Assembly: GCA_900446925.1 (NCBI GenBank)
Contig: UAVY01000008.1
Coordinates: forward strand, 310,001 to 374,000
Direction of reading: 5' to 3'
DNA from: Citrobacter koseri
GTDB lineage: Bacteria; Pseudomonadota; Gammaproteobacteria; Enterobacterales; Enterobacteriaceae
Length of the DNA: 64,000 nt
Below are positions 37,857-48,366 of this stretch, one piece after another. Made by a program: the position numbers and the translations under genes. Within the stretch, counting starts at the first letter, position 1, and every line of letters starts with the position of its first letter. The notes under the pieces are model-generated. The model had not been told where the DNA came from. It searched no databases and worked only from the letters and a program-made list of their open reading frames with translations.

Positions 37857-38084
37857 AAGATGCCCTTAAATGATGAAGTTAGATGACTGCGTAATTATTT
37901 GTTTCGCATGAAGGAAATGCAAACGTCTTCCTACAGAAAGTTGATATTAACCCGATATACGCATCCGCTTCCAGGAAGCCAGATAGAGGATATTGCATAG
38001 CGCGCGCAACGCGTGAAAACGATTTGATTATCTGGACAATTTGCACAACACTGCGAGTAATAACAACAGCATTCAGAGACACTT

Positions 38085-38813
38085 ATGACCGTTACCCGTC
38101 CTCGTGCCGAGCGCGGCGCATTTCCGCCAGGAACCGAACATTATGGGCGTTCATTGCTGGGAGCGCCGTTGATCTGGTTTCCGGCTCCGGCTGCCGATCG
38201 CGAAAGCGGCCTGATTCTGGCCGGAACGCACGGCGATGAGAACGCGTCGGTGGTGACGCTCTCGTGTGCGCTGCGTACGCTGAATCCTTCACTCCGCCGT
38301 CATCATGTGGTGCTGGCGGTGAACCCGGACGGTTGCCAGCTTGGTCTGCGCGCCAATGCCAATGGCGTCGATTTGAACCGTAATTTTCCGGCGGCGAACT
38401 GGAAAGCGGGTGAGACGGTTTATCGCTGGAACAGCAGCGCCGAGGAGCGCGATGTGGTGCTGCTTACCGGCGAACATCCGGGGTCCGAACCCGAAACCCA
38501 GGCGCTGTGCCAACTGATACACCGGGTGCATCCTGCCTGGGTGGTCTCCTTTCACGATCCTCTTGCCTGTATTGAAGATCCCAGACATAGCGAGTTAGGC
38601 GAATGGCTGGCCCGGGCATTCGAACTGCCGCTGGTCTCCAGCGTAGGTTACGAAACGCCCGGTTCGTTTGGAAGCTGGTGCGCCGACCTCAATCTGCACT
38701 GTATTACCGCAGAGTTCCCGCCGATCTCATCCGATGAGGCCAGCGAAAAGTATCTGATGGCGATGTCTACTCTGCTGCGCTGGCACCCTAAAGATGAAGT
38801 TGCCCGGTCGTAA
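38085..38813 (+). CDS. mpaA: Murein peptide amidase MpaA
   Basis: Zinc carboxypeptidase-fold amidase that cuts the gamma-D-Glu-mDap bond of murein tripeptide in the cytoplasm, giving L-Ala-D-Glu and mDap. 242 residues, as in E. coli. Zinc ligands: AGTHGDENASV (HxxE) at about 46 and a His in VSFHDPLACI at about 160. Catalytic Glu in CITAEFPPIS at about 217. Intact. Its last 26 bases overlap the convergent end of ycjG, the next enzyme in the pathway. Confidence 0.95.
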   Translation: MTVTRPRAERGAFPPGTEHYGRSLLGAPLIWFPAPAADRESGLILAGTHGDENASVVTLSCALRTLNPSLRRHHVVLAVNPDGCQLGLRANANGVDLNRNFPAANWKAGETVYRWNSSAEERDVVLLTGEHPGSEPETQALCQLIHRVHPAWVVSFHDPLACIEDPRHSELGEWLARAFELPLVSSVGYETPGSFGSWCADLNLHCITAEFPPISSDEASEKYLMAMSTLLRWHPKDEVARS

Positions 38814-39756
38814 ACCGTAAAGCGGGCTCGACATCCACCGCCAGCCAGGTGGGGCCATCGAGGTCAGCAAAACGCACCTGTGGTGCCAGCGGCAACGCTG
38901 CGCTGATGGCCCTGGAGGTACACAGCATACATCCCAGCATCAGCCCAAAACCCTGTTCTCTGGCTTCGACGGCCAGCGCCAGCGCTTCCGTCAGACCACC
39001 GGTTTTATCCAGTTTGATATTGACCATATCGTAGCGCCCCTGTAACGCCTTCAGGCTACTGCGGGTATGGCAACTTTCATCCGCGCAAATAGGGAGCGGA
39101 TGAACAAAATTTTCCAGCGCGGCGTCATCCTGCGCAGGTAACGGTTGTTCCAGCATCGCGACGCCTAAATCCGCCAGCAGCTGGCATCGCGCCGCCAGCC
39201 CTCTGTACGCCAGGACTCGTTTGCATCCACGATTAGCGTCGCATCGGCACGACGGAGCGAATCGCGACCATTCGTTCGCTGATCAGGTGATCGTCCAGCT
39301 TAATTTTGAGCAGTTTCGCCCCTTTTTCCCACAGTGCCGCCGCGCTGGCCGCCATCTGTTCAGGCGTACCGATCACGACAGTCTGTGCTGTTGTCAGCGT
39401 AGCGGGCAATTCAACGGCCACAAACTCCGCCAGCGTTTGCTTGCTGCTGGCGAGCGCTCAGATCCCCACAGCGCGCAATCGACCGCATTTCTGGCCGCAC
39501 CGGCGGGCAGCAATTTTTGTAGTGCTTCGCGGGTCAGCCCCTGTTCCAGTTGCGGCGCGATACTCATGATCTGCGCCAGCACACCGAGGCATCGCTTTCG
39601 CCATAACGTGGATAAGGCGTACATTCCCCTACGCCTTTTACGCCCTCTTCCTCCCAGCTCCACGACCACAACATGCGCTTCGGTACGACTTCCCCGGGCA
39701 ATCACAAAGGGCGTGTGCAGCGGCCAGGCCTCCTCATACACCTTAACAGATCTCAT
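38788..39756 (-). CDS. ycjG: L-Ala-D/L-Glu epimerase YcjG (three frameshifts as sequenced)
   Basis: Enolase-superfamily epimerase that converts L-Ala-D-Glu (product of MpaA) to L-Ala-L-Glu for use as nutrient. Restored length is 321 residues, equal to E. coli. The N-terminal capping domain begins MRSVKVYEEAWPLHTPFVIARGSRTEAHVVVV. The barrel has KIKLD (second Lys acid/base) at about 150, and the last metal-binding segments VNIKLDKTGGLTEAL at about 245. Three extra bases, near 39610, 39455 and 39215, break the frame. Confidence 0.9.
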
Positions 39757-39891
39757 TGGTTCTCCTTTTCTCGCCGTTTTTCACGTTGCAGATGCGTGGC
39801 GGTGGATTAAACACAAATAGCGTTTGCCGTGTTAACTGCTGATGGCATAAACTAGCCACGACGTTAACTATATGTAAACAGGAAGATAACC

Positions 39892-40401
39892 ATGTCACAA
39901 ACCGTTCATTTCCAGGGCAATCCAGTCGCCGTCGCCAACACCATTCCTCAAGCTGGTAGCAAAGCACAGGCTTTTACCCTCGTGGCAAAAAGATCTGTCT
40001 GACGTCACACTGGCTCAGTTTGCAGGCAAGCGCAAGGTGCTGAATATTTTCCCAAGTATTGATACCGGCGTTTGTGCGGCATCGGTACGTAAGTTTAACC
40101 AACTGGCGACAGAAATCGACAACACCGTCGTACTGTGCGTTTCTGCGGATCTGCCGTTCGCCCAGTCTCGTTTCTGCGGCGCGGAAGGTCTGAGCAACGT
40201 CATTACCCTTTCCCACTCTGCGTAATCCTGACTTCCTGAAAGACTACGGCGTTGAAATCACTGAAGGCCCGCTGAAAGGTCTGGCGGCGCGTGCCGTGGT
40301 GGTCATTGATGAAAACGACAACGTCATTTTCAGCCAGCTGGTGAACGAAATCACCAACGAACCTGACTATGCTGCTGCGCTGGACGTGCTGAAAAGCGTA
40401 A
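39892..40401 (+). CDS. tpx: Thiol peroxidase Tpx (three frameshifts as sequenced)
   Basis: Periplasmic/cytosolic peroxiredoxin that reduces lipid hydroperoxides with thioredoxin. Restored length is 168 residues, equal to E. coli. Peroxidatic Cys61 is in [13 protein letters not shown] and resolving Cys95 in SRFCGAEG. Extra bases near 39991 (A), 40211 (C) and 40395 (A) break the frame; the last one removes the authentic stop after LKA. Ends at TAA 40401. AGGAAG precedes the ATG. Confidence 0.92.
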
Positions 40402-40411
40402 GACGGTAAAA

Positions 40412-40444
40412 AAGCCCGATGGCGCAACGCTCATCGGGCTTCTA
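40412..40444. terminator. Terminator between tpx and tyrR
   Basis: AAAGCCCGATG / CATCGGGCTTC: perfect 9-bp GC stem, A's on the left and TTCTAAT on the right, between convergent genes. Likely bidirectional. Confidence 0.85.
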
Positions 40445-40459
40445 ATACTTGTGTCGTTT

Positions 40460-42002
40460 CTACTCTTCGCTTTTCTTCTGATTCAAACCGTATTCACGTA
40501 ACTTATTGGCAATCGCGGTATGTGAGACGCCCAGGCGTTTCGCCAGTTTGCGCGTGCTCGGATAATTGCGATAAAGCTGCGTCAGCACGGAGCGTTCAAA
40601 ACGGCTGGTGATCTCATCCAGCGAGCCTTCCATCGCATCTTCACCAACGGCAACGGTCGTGGCGTCGTAATCCGGCAGCAAAATATCCTGCGGACGTAAT
40701 TCGTACCCTTCAAGCTGCGTCAGCGCCCGGTAGATGGCGTTTTTAAGCTGGCGCACGTTGCCCGGCCAGCCATAACGGGTTAATACGGTGCTGAGATCGG
40801 CAGAGAGTTTCGGACGCGGCACGCCCTGCTCATCGGCAAAACGCGCCACGAAAAGTTCAGTGAGCGGCATGATATCCTGCGGGCAATCACGCAGCGGCGG
40901 CAGATTGAGCGTCAGCACATTCAGACGGTAGTAGAGATCCTCGCGGAACAGCCCTTTTTGCACCAGCTCCACCAGATTCTTCTGCGTGGCGCAGATCACC
41001 CGGACATCAACGTGAACCTCATGATCCTCGCCAACGCGACGGAAGGTGCCGTCGTTAAGAAAACGCAGCAATTTGGTCTGCATGCGTGGCGACATCTCAC
41101 CAATCTCATCCAGCAGCACCGAACCCCCGTTAGCCTGTTCAAAGAAGCCTTTTTTACCTTCCGGCGCATGACCAAACAGTTCGCTTTCAACCGCATCTTC
41201 AGGAATGGAGGCGCAGTTCAATGCCAGATACGGTTTTGCCGCACGCGGGCTTGCCAGGTGACAGGCATGGGCGAAGAGATCTTTACCGGTTCCGGTATCG
41301 CCGGTAATCAGCAGTGGCGCGCTCAGCGTAGCCAGCTTACGAGCCTGCTCTACGACATGCTTCATTTTCGCGCTGACGGCGATAATCTGGCTAAACGCGC
41401 TCAAATCCTGGGTCGTCAAATTCTGCAACTGACGCCCCATTCGGATGGTGGAACGTAACATAACGACAGCGCCCGTGAGCATGTACTCGTCATTTTCCCC
41501 TTGCAAATGAACCGGGGTAATCTCCATCAGGAAGTTCTGCCCATTAATCACCACATGCTCGTTGTGAGAGACCTGCGGGTTGCTCTCCAGCCAACGCTGG
41601 AAGTTGAAGCCGTTGATCAACTGCGCGGCAGTGTGATTGCGCATACGCTCCTGATTTTGTGCAAAAAGCTGACAGCTCGCGGGGTTCGCCATCTCTATTT
41701 TACTTTTCATATCCAGAGAGAGGAACGGGTTCCGGCAACGCTTCGAGCAGTGCGCTCAGCGCCAGATGCTCGCGTTCAGACGGCATCCACGGCACCGTAC
41801 GGACATCGGTCACGCCGGAAATGCGGCGGATCTCCGCCATCAGGCTGCTGAAGTTGGTGAACTCCAGTTCAGCAAAATTAAGGTAAATTCGCCCGATGGG
41901 GTCAATCTCAATACCGCGTAAATCAATGCTACGAAGCACCAGCAAATCGAGTAATTCGCGGGTCAGACCAAGACGGTCTTCACAAAAGACTTCCAGACGC
42001 AT
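40460..42002 (-). CDS. tyrR: Aromatic amino acid regulator TyrR (one frameshift as sequenced)
   Basis: Dual transcription factor for aromatic biosynthesis and transport genes. Restored length is 513 residues, equal to E. coli. ACT domain (MRLEVFCEDRLGLTRELLDLLV), PAS domain to about 190, AAA domain with Walker A LLITGDTGTGKDLFA at about 235. The sigma-54 contact loop GAFTGA is replaced by GHAPEGKKG, as expected for sigma-70-acting TyrR. Helix-turn-helix ends the protein (STRKLAKRLGVSHTAIANKL). One extra C near 41716 separates the first 95 residues. Starts at 42002. AAA and DNA-binding domains are intact. Confidence 0.94.
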
Positions 42003-42073
42003 GGGAACTTTCACCTAAAACAATGAGCTATTAGATAGATGATAAGCCAGTATTCGATTAGCAGGAAGGATTC

Positions 42074-42091
42074 TGTCAACAATTATTGACA
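42074..42091 (-). promoter_or_regulatory. TyrR box in the tyrR promoter (autoregulation)
   Basis: TGTCAACAATTATTGACA, a perfect palindrome with a 6-nt centre, fitting TGTAAA-N6-TTTACA with two symmetric changes. It lies 72 bp upstream of the tyrR start. Confidence 0.75.
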
Positions 42092-42150
42092 GCATGACGG
42101 AAAATTGGGCGCCGGGCCGTAAAGTTATACGGTCAGCGCCCTTCCAGCGA

Positions 42151-43212
42151 TCAGTTTTCGCGCGGGGTTTTGCTTTTCTGCAAGGTCTCTTTGACCTGAA
42201 CGATAAGCTGGCGACGAAAATCCCCCAGACGCGGCTTATCATCGTCGATCCACGGTAAGGGACGACACAGTTCCATCGCTTTGATGCCCAGACGAGCGGT
42301 TAACAGCCCGGCGCCAATACCCTGCGCCGCACGGGCAGACAAACGCGCCGCCAGATCCTGCGACATCCAGTCCATCCCGACTTCACGCACCAGCTCGCTG
42401 GCGCCCGCAAACGCAATATTGAGCAACACCAGACGAAACAGGCGCAGACGGCTGTAATACCCCAGTTCAATGCCATACAGCGTCGCAATGCGATTGATCA
42501 GCCGCAAATTTCGCCAGGCGATAAATGCCATATCCACCAACGCCAGCGGGCTGACGGCGATCATTAACGTGGACTCGGCGGCCGAACGGCTGATTTCACG
42601 TCGCGCCTGGGCATCCAGCACCGGTTGCACCAGTTGAGCGTATAAGCTGACCACTTCCCGATCGTTTTGCGTCTCGTGAATCGAAGCATACCAGCGCTGC
42701 AACGCCGGGTGAGACTGATCGATACCGGCCTGCTGCGCCAGCTTTTCGCAAAACGCACGGCCCTTTCCCGTACCGTGGCTGTGCAACAGGTCGCGCGCTT
42801 CATCCCGTTCATGCGCCCGCTGGCGTAATCGCCATAGCCGACGCCATTCGGTTGCGACCGAGCCAACGCCTGCGCCAATGATCAACGCCCCAGCGGCACA
42901 ACCGCCCAGCGCCACCCAGTCCTGGGTTTGCCATGCGTTCATAGTCCATTGCACGCCCTGGCCCACAACGCTGACGCCAAACAACGCCAGTCCCCCCATC
43001 ACCATCTTGCGCCACAAACTGCGTTTAGGGCGCAGCGCGGCATCAATGACCGCTTCCGCCTGCCCCTCGTCTTCCAGAGACTCATCCACCTGCGCGGGGG
43101 CAAAAGTCTGCGCCTGCGTCTCGCTGAAGGTCTGTTGCGTTTTAAGCGTCTGGTTTTGCTCCACCTCCAGTGGACCTGCGAAATCGATACGCGGTTTTAA
43201 CGGTTCGCTCAT
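42151..43212 (-). CDS. ycjF: YcjF, DUF697 inner-membrane protein
   Basis: 353 residues (E. coli 353). Soluble acidic N-terminus to about 68, two helices ([21 protein letters not shown] and [20 protein letters not shown]) and a C-terminal DUF697 domain. ycjF always follows ycjX and overlaps its stop by 4 bp here. Part of the wider Psp regulon in enterics; molecular role unknown. Intact. Confidence 0.94.
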   Translation of the reverse strand: MSEPLKPRIDFAGPLEVEQNQTLKTQQTFSETQAQTFAPAQVDESLEDEGQAEAVIDAALRPKRSLWRKMVMGGLALFGVSVVGQGVQWTMNAWQTQDWVALGGCAAGALIIGAGVGSVATEWRRLWRLRQRAHERDEARDLLHSHGTGKGRAFCEKLAQQAGIDQSHPALQRWYASIHETQNDREVVSLYAQLVQPVLDAQARREISRSAAESTLMIAVSPLALVDMAFIAWRNLRLINRIATLYGIELGYYSRLRLFRLVLLNIAFAGASELVREVGMDWMSQDLAARLSARAAQGIGAGLLTARLGIKAMELCRPLPWIDDDKPRLGDFRRQLIVQVKETLQKSKTPREN

Positions 43213-44606
43213 CGCAATTTGTCTCCTATTAAAAATTCCAGCGCGGCATCCAGACGAATGTGCGGCAATGGTTTGTCCACATCCATTACCTGCGGGCGAA
43301 ACGCTTCAAACTGAAAACCCTGACTGTCCCAGAACGCTTGTCCCGGCAGGCGTGCGGGCACTTCGCCGGGGTACACCGTTAACGGCGTTCCGTCGCTTAA
43401 ACGGTTACCGCGTAAAGCCGGGATCTTTTCACCATTCACGTCGATCAATCCACTGGTCGTCGCCTGTACGGACGCCAGTCCCAGACAATCCATGCTGATG
43501 CCTTCAAACGCCGCGTTTTGCCAGGCATCCTGAATCAGTTGCTGGAGCAAAGAGACCATATTGGCATGTTGATCGACAGTCACATGGTCTGCCTTGGTCG
43601 CCGCAAACAGCAGTTTATCAATCACCGGGGAAAAGAGTCGGCGAAATAGCGTTCGCTGACCATAGTGGAAACTCTGCATCAATTGCGTCAGCGCCAGACG
43701 CATATCGTTGAACGCCTGCGGCCCGCTATTCAACGGTTGCAGGCAATCCACCAGTACAATCTGGCGATCAAACCGCAGGAAATGGTTTTTATAGAACCCT
43801 TTCACCACTTTTTCACAGTAGTAACTAAAGCGTTCACGCAACATTCCGGCGTTGGTGTGTTTGTCCGCCTGCGCCAGTATCGATTCGCCATGCGCATCCA
43901 CATCCGGCCACGGGAAAAACTGCAACGCAGGCGCGCCCGCCATATCGCCCGGCAGCACAAAGCGGCCAGGCTGAATAAAGTGCAGCCCCTGCTGTTTACA
44001 TTGGTGCAGATACGCCGTCCAGGCCGCGGCGATCTCCGCCAGGCGATTTTCATCAGCAGGCGCCAGCGGGTCCAGCCCCTGGCATAACTGACGCCATTTG
44101 GCCGACCATTCGCCCCGCAGCCCTTGCAATAAGCCGGTCATTTGCCGGGACCAGCTCAGGTAATCCTGCGCCAGCATCGGCAAGTCGAGCAGCCATTCGC
44201 CGGGATAATCGACAATCTCCAGGTATAACGTCGAGGTGTCTTTAAAATGGCGCAGCAAAGAATCATTGGATTTGTAGCGTAACGCAAGACGGATTTCGCT
44301 CACGCCGCGCGTTGGCGTCGGCCAGGCAGGCGGCTGGCCATAAAGCTGGGCCAGCCCTTCATCGTAGGTAAAACGTGGAATACCAAAATCACGTTGTGGA
44401 ACGCGTTTCACGCCCAGCAAACGCTCCTCACGCACCGCGCTTAGCAGCGGCAGTCGCGATCCGGCATGGATGTTGAGCAGTTGGTTAACCATCGCAGTGA
44501 TAAACGCGGTTTTCCCACTGCGGCTAAGTCCGGTAACGGCCAGACGTAAATGCCTGTCTATACCGCGATTAACCAGCGAGTTAAGTTCGTTTTTGAGTCG
44601 CTTCAT
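43209..44606 (-). CDS. ycjX: YcjX, P-loop GTPase-like protein
   Basis: 465 residues from ATG 44606, equal to E. coli. Walker [19 protein letters not shown] at about 24. Switch-like EIVDYPGEW at about 137, and TKADHV at about 345 as the base-recognition motif. DUF463 family, stress-induced with psp genes. An open frame 41 codons longer upstream has no ribosome-binding site and is rejected. Intact. Confidence 0.95.
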   Translation of the reverse strand: MKRLKNELNSLVNRGIDRHLRLAVTGLSRSGKTAFITAMVNQLLNIHAGSRLPLLSAVREERLLGVKRVPQRDFGIPRFTYDEGLAQLYGQPPAWPTPTRGVSEIRLALRYKSNDSLLRHFKDTSTLYLEIVDYPGEWLLDLPMLAQDYLSWSRQMTGLLQGLRGEWSAKWRQLCQGLDPLAPADENRLAEIAAAWTAYLHQCKQQGLHFIQPGRFVLPGDMAGAPALQFFPWPDVDAHGESILAQADKHTNAGMLRERFSYYCEKVVKGFYKNHFLRFDRQIVLVDCLQPLNSGPQAFNDMRLALTQLMQSFHYGQRTLFRRLFSPVIDKLLFAATKADHVTVDQHANMVSLLQQLIQDAWQNAAFEGISMDCLGLASVQATTSGLIDVNGEKIPALRGNRLSDGTPLTVYPGEVPARLPGQAFWDSQGFQFEAFRPQVMDVDKPLPHIRLDAALEFLIGDKLR

Positions 44607-44702
44607 CGCCATCCTGTTGTGCCTGAAGAGTCCATAAAAAGTATAACGAGCAGGAAATAAAGATAGGGGCTGATTATTAATTATCAACTCTCTGAGGTGT
44701 TT

Positions 44703-44762
44703 ATGGCGACGCCGTTTACGCCGCCACAAGCAGAAAAGTACACCTGTTATCGTTCTTACTGA
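44703..44762 (+). CDS. Possible 19-residue small protein between ycjX and pspD
   Basis: MATPFTPPQAEKYTCYRSY, opposite in strand to its neighbours. GAGG lies 5 nt before the ATG. It is followed by a CAGGAT/ATCCTG hairpin. K-12 pspE would be near here, but nothing PspE-like is present. Could be chance; kept at low confidence. Confidence 0.3.
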   Translation: MATPFTPPQAEKYTCYRSY

Positions 44763-44820
44763 TGATCAGGATTTCATCATCCTGTACACATGGCCTTAAG
44801 AAAATATTTCCTGCATCCTC

Positions 44821-45042
44821 TTATCGCCCATAACGCCGGGATAATTTAGCCGCTGCCCGGCTCAGTAAAGGCTCAAGCGCCAACGCCAGCAACATCTTCA
44901 GCGGGCGCCGGGCCACGGATTTCACCGCCCACCCCGCTACGCCTGCGGGACCGTAGCGTAACGCGGTCAGGAGAACCAGCTTCCCTGCAAGTTTAAAGCC
45001 CGGCTTCACCTTTTGCCCGGCGCGTTGCCAGCGAGTATTCAT
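44821..45042 (-). CDS. pspD: Phage shock protein D
   Basis: 73 residues, as in E. coli. Peripheral inner-membrane protein with a hydrophobic centre ([25 protein letters not shown]). Last gene of the local pspABCD run, 10 bp after pspC. No pspE follows, unlike K-12. Intact. Confidence 0.93.
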   Translation of the reverse strand: MNTRWQRAGQKVKPGFKLAGKLVLLTALRYGPAGVAGWAVKSVARRPLKMLLALALEPLLSRAAAKLSRRYGR

Positions 45043-45052
45043 CTCTGTCCTC

Positions 45053-45412
45053 TTACAATTGACGGAAGCGGCTGCGTAACGTGAAGGTATCAGAGGTCAC
45101 ATAGCGCTCCATTTCGCGTAAACGTTTTTCGCCTGCGGCCAGTTCACGATCCACCGCATCTAACAGTTCACCGCTGGAAGGCTGTTGCTCGCCCGTTGCC
45201 ATGCTGTCCGGCATCGGGTCCAGTACAAAAGAGAGAATGATGTAAGCCACCAGGGTGAAAAATGCCAGACCAAAGAAGATCGATAACACCACCAGGATAC
45301 GCACCAGTTTCACCGGTACATCAAGGTACTGCGCGATACCGGCACACACCCCTCGCACCATCCCCTGCTGCGGCATACGCCATAATTTCTTGTTCAGGTT
45401 AATTCCTCCCAT
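45053..45412 (-). CDS. pspC: Phage shock protein C
   Basis: 119 residues. Inner-membrane sensor that, with PspB, draws PspA away from PspF under membrane stress. PspC domain [33 protein letters not shown] at about 9-41, one helix at about 35-62, and a C-terminal Leu-zipper-like segment. Its start overlaps the pspB stop by one base. Intact. Confidence 0.95.
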   Translation of the reverse strand: MGGINLNKKLWRMPQQGMVRGVCAGIAQYLDVPVKLVRILVVLSIFFGLAFFTLVAYIILSFVLDPMPDSMATGEQQPSSGELLDAVDRELAAGEKRLREMERYVTSDTFTLRSRFRQL

Positions 45413-45636
45413 TAGCGATCCCTCCAGTTCGGATGTTCGGCGTCAAGAATGGCTTCCAGCGCCTGAATACGCTCGCGCATGCGTTGCGCTTCGTCGGTTA
45501 GCTGCATTAAACGTTGCTGTTCGCTTTGCGACAATTCGCCCCGACCGGAACGGTTGCTGTAATGCAGCCATAACCAAATCGGTAACACGAACAGCACGAA
45601 AATGGTTAACGGTATGGCCAGAAATAACGCGCTCAT
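45412..45636 (-). CDS. pspB: Phage shock protein B
   Basis: 74 residues. N-terminal helix (ALFLAIPLTIFVLFVLPIWLWLHYS), then a cytoplasmic coiled coil (ELSQSEQQRLMQLTDEAQRM). Partner of PspC. Stop overlaps the pspC start. Intact. Confidence 0.95.
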   Translation of the reverse strand: MSALFLAIPLTIFVLFVLPIWLWLHYSNRSGRGELSQSEQQRLMQLTDEAQRMRERIQALEAILDAEHPNWRDR

Positions 45637-45690
45637 GAGTGCTCCTTACAGGTGATGAGCGGCGGCGCGTTCGGGCGCCGCCAGGTATTA

Positions 45691-46364
<674 letters not shown>

Positions 46365-46420
46365 TCAATCCTCACACGGTATGTTCTGATATCGGGCTAT
46401 GCCCTGCTACAGGGTTAATA

Positions 46421-46435
46421 CAATCTGCGTGCCAA
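46421..46435 (-). promoter_or_regulatory. Sigma-54 promoter of the pspABCD operon
   Basis: Sense strand TTGGCACGCAGATTG: GG at -24 and the TTG of the TTGC/TTGT element at -12, as in E. coli pspA. It is 60 bp upstream of the pspA start and divergent from pspF. Confidence 0.9.
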
Positions 46436-46533
46436 CTTTTTAATCTATTGATTATTAAAACAATGTACGATTTTACCTCACGAGAGAAATAGGCTAAAGT
46501 GGTGAATAACACTAACAAGTGGTGAATCTCATC

Positions 46534-47510
46534 ATGGCAGAATACAAAGATAACCTTCTCGGCGAAGCCAAACAGCTTTCTTGAAGTGCTGGAGCAGGTT
46601 TCCCATCTGGCGCCGCTGGATAAACCCGTGCTTATCATTGGCGAACGCGGAACAGGGAAAGAGCTGATCGCCAACCGACTGCATTTTCTCTCAACGCGCT
46701 GGCAAGGACCGTTCATCTCCCTTAACTGCGCCGCGCTCAATGAAAACCTGCTCGACTCCGAGTTATTTGGTCATGAAGCAGGCGCATTTACCGGCGCGCA
46801 AAAACGTCATCCCGGGCGCTTTGAACGCGCCGATGGCGGTACGCTCTTTTTGGATGAGCTGGCGGACCGCTCCCATGCTGGTTCAGGAAAAACTGCTGCG
46901 GGTGATCGAATACGGCGAGCTGGAGCGCGTCGGCGGCAGCCAGCCATTGCAGGTTAATGTGCGTCTGGTCTGTGCGACAAATGCCGATTTGCCGCAAATG
47001 GTGAGCGAAGGGACATTTCGCGCCGATCTGCTGGACCGGCTCGCTTTCGACGTCGTACAGCTTCCCCCTTTACGCCAGCGTCAAAGCGACATCATGTTAA
47101 TGGCCGAACACTTTGCCATTCAGATGTGCCGTGAGATTCATCTGCCCCTCTTCCCGGGTTTTACCGCGCGGGCGAGAGAAACCCTGCTTCAGTACCGCTG
47201 GCCGGGAAATATTCGTGAGCTGAAAAACGTGGTTGAGCGTTCGGTTTATCGGCATGGCAGCAGCGATTATCCGTTAGATGAAATTATCATCGACCCGTTT
47301 AAGCGTGACACTCCCGAACCGACGCCGCCGGAAACGCCCGTTTCTGTGCCATCATTGCCGCTGGATTTACGCGAATTTCAGCAACAGCAGGAGAAAGACT
47401 TTCTGCAAATCAGTCTGCAACAGGCGAAATTTAATCAAAAACGGGCAGCAGAATTGCTGGGTCTGACCTACCACCAGTTGCGCGCATTGCTCAAAAAACA
47501 TCAGATTTAG
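46534..47510 (+). CDS. pspF: PspF, sigma-54 activator of the psp operon (two frameshifts as sequenced)
   Basis: AAA+ enhancer-binding protein without a sensor domain. Restored length is 324 residues (E. coli 325). Walker [18 protein letters not shown] at about 30-46, GAFTGA in [10 protein letters not shown] at about 84, Walker [12 protein letters not shown] at about 105, and arginine fingers about 162-168. The helix-turn-helix is at the end ([25 protein letters not shown]). Extra bases near 46572 (A) and 46865 (G) break the frame. Divergent from pspA across the sigma-54 promoter. Confidence 0.94.
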
Positions 47511-47688
47511 CGCTCATGCCCGGGACAGTTGTTCTCATTCTGTGGGGGTAATATGTTAAGTGAATTAATTAGGTTTTCTTTATAATTAATTTCGATATTG
47601 GTTAATAACATAATAAAAATAATTACAAAGGTGATTGAATTTCCAGCGTAATGTTATACCCAACGATTTTGCATACAAGGGAAATGCT

Positions 47689-48189
47689 ATGAATTGGGAT
47701 AAACACGCAGCCGTAGAATACGCACGCAGACACGCTATGATGGGTGCGAGCCTGGCTGGCTTGTTAATCAGCTCTTCTGCTTTTGCGGCGTTGTCTCCCG
47801 GCGGACCCGAAGCTACAGCTTTAACATTTAATCGCTGGTACATATCCCAGTTAATACAGGAGAAAAATCCACTGGCTGATTATGAGGGACTCCAGCCCTA
47901 CGTTACAGCAAACACCATTGCTGCGTTAAAGACCTCAAATACAGCAGACCCAGGCTCCGAAGATGTACCCGATTCTGATATGTTCATCAAAGCCCAGGAT
48001 TTTGACGATGACTGGCAGCAAATAGAGATCGTCTCATCAGACTTAGATCCCGTATGTACACAGGTCTATGTCTCTTTCGGCGCTGAACAGAAACACACAG
48101 TAATAGACTGCATGGTGAAAGAAAACGGTACCTGGAAAGTACAATCTGTCGCAGGCCAGAAAATATTGCGAAACGTAAGCCTGAAGTAA
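47689..48189 (+). CDS. Secreted DUF3828-like protein between pspF and sapA
   Basis: 166 residues from ATG 47689 (AAGGG 8 nt upstream); a start 54 bp earlier is possible. N-terminal hydrophobic segment MMGASLAGLLISSSAFA is a likely signal with cleavage before ALSPGG. The mature part has conserved-looking FNRWYISQLIQEKNPLADYEGLQPYVT and a C-terminal beta region (VYVSFGAEQKHTVIDCMVKENGTWKVQSV). The layout fits the DUF3828 periplasmic family. In K-12 the puu operon lies here. Function unknown. No obvious frame error. Confidence 0.7.
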   Translation: MNWDKHAAVEYARRHAMMGASLAGLLISSSAFAALSPGGPEATALTFNRWYISQLIQEKNPLADYEGLQPYVTANTIAALKTSNTADPGSEDVPDSDMFIKAQDFDDDWQQIEIVSSDLDPVCTQVYVSFGAEQKHTVIDCMVKENGTWKVQSVAGQKILRNVSLK

Positions 48190-48366
48190 TCATGTATCAA
48201 AGCCCGTAACTTAACTGAACGGCATTTCCTTTGGTGTTTATTCAACCAGTATGACGATTCCTTCATCGCAATTGTGTACATTTACGCCAGTTGTCCGCAG
48301 TCATTTTTACCTGGCGGGCCGAAGTGCGATACACTTTGCAGATCGAATCTAAAAACCTTAAAAATT

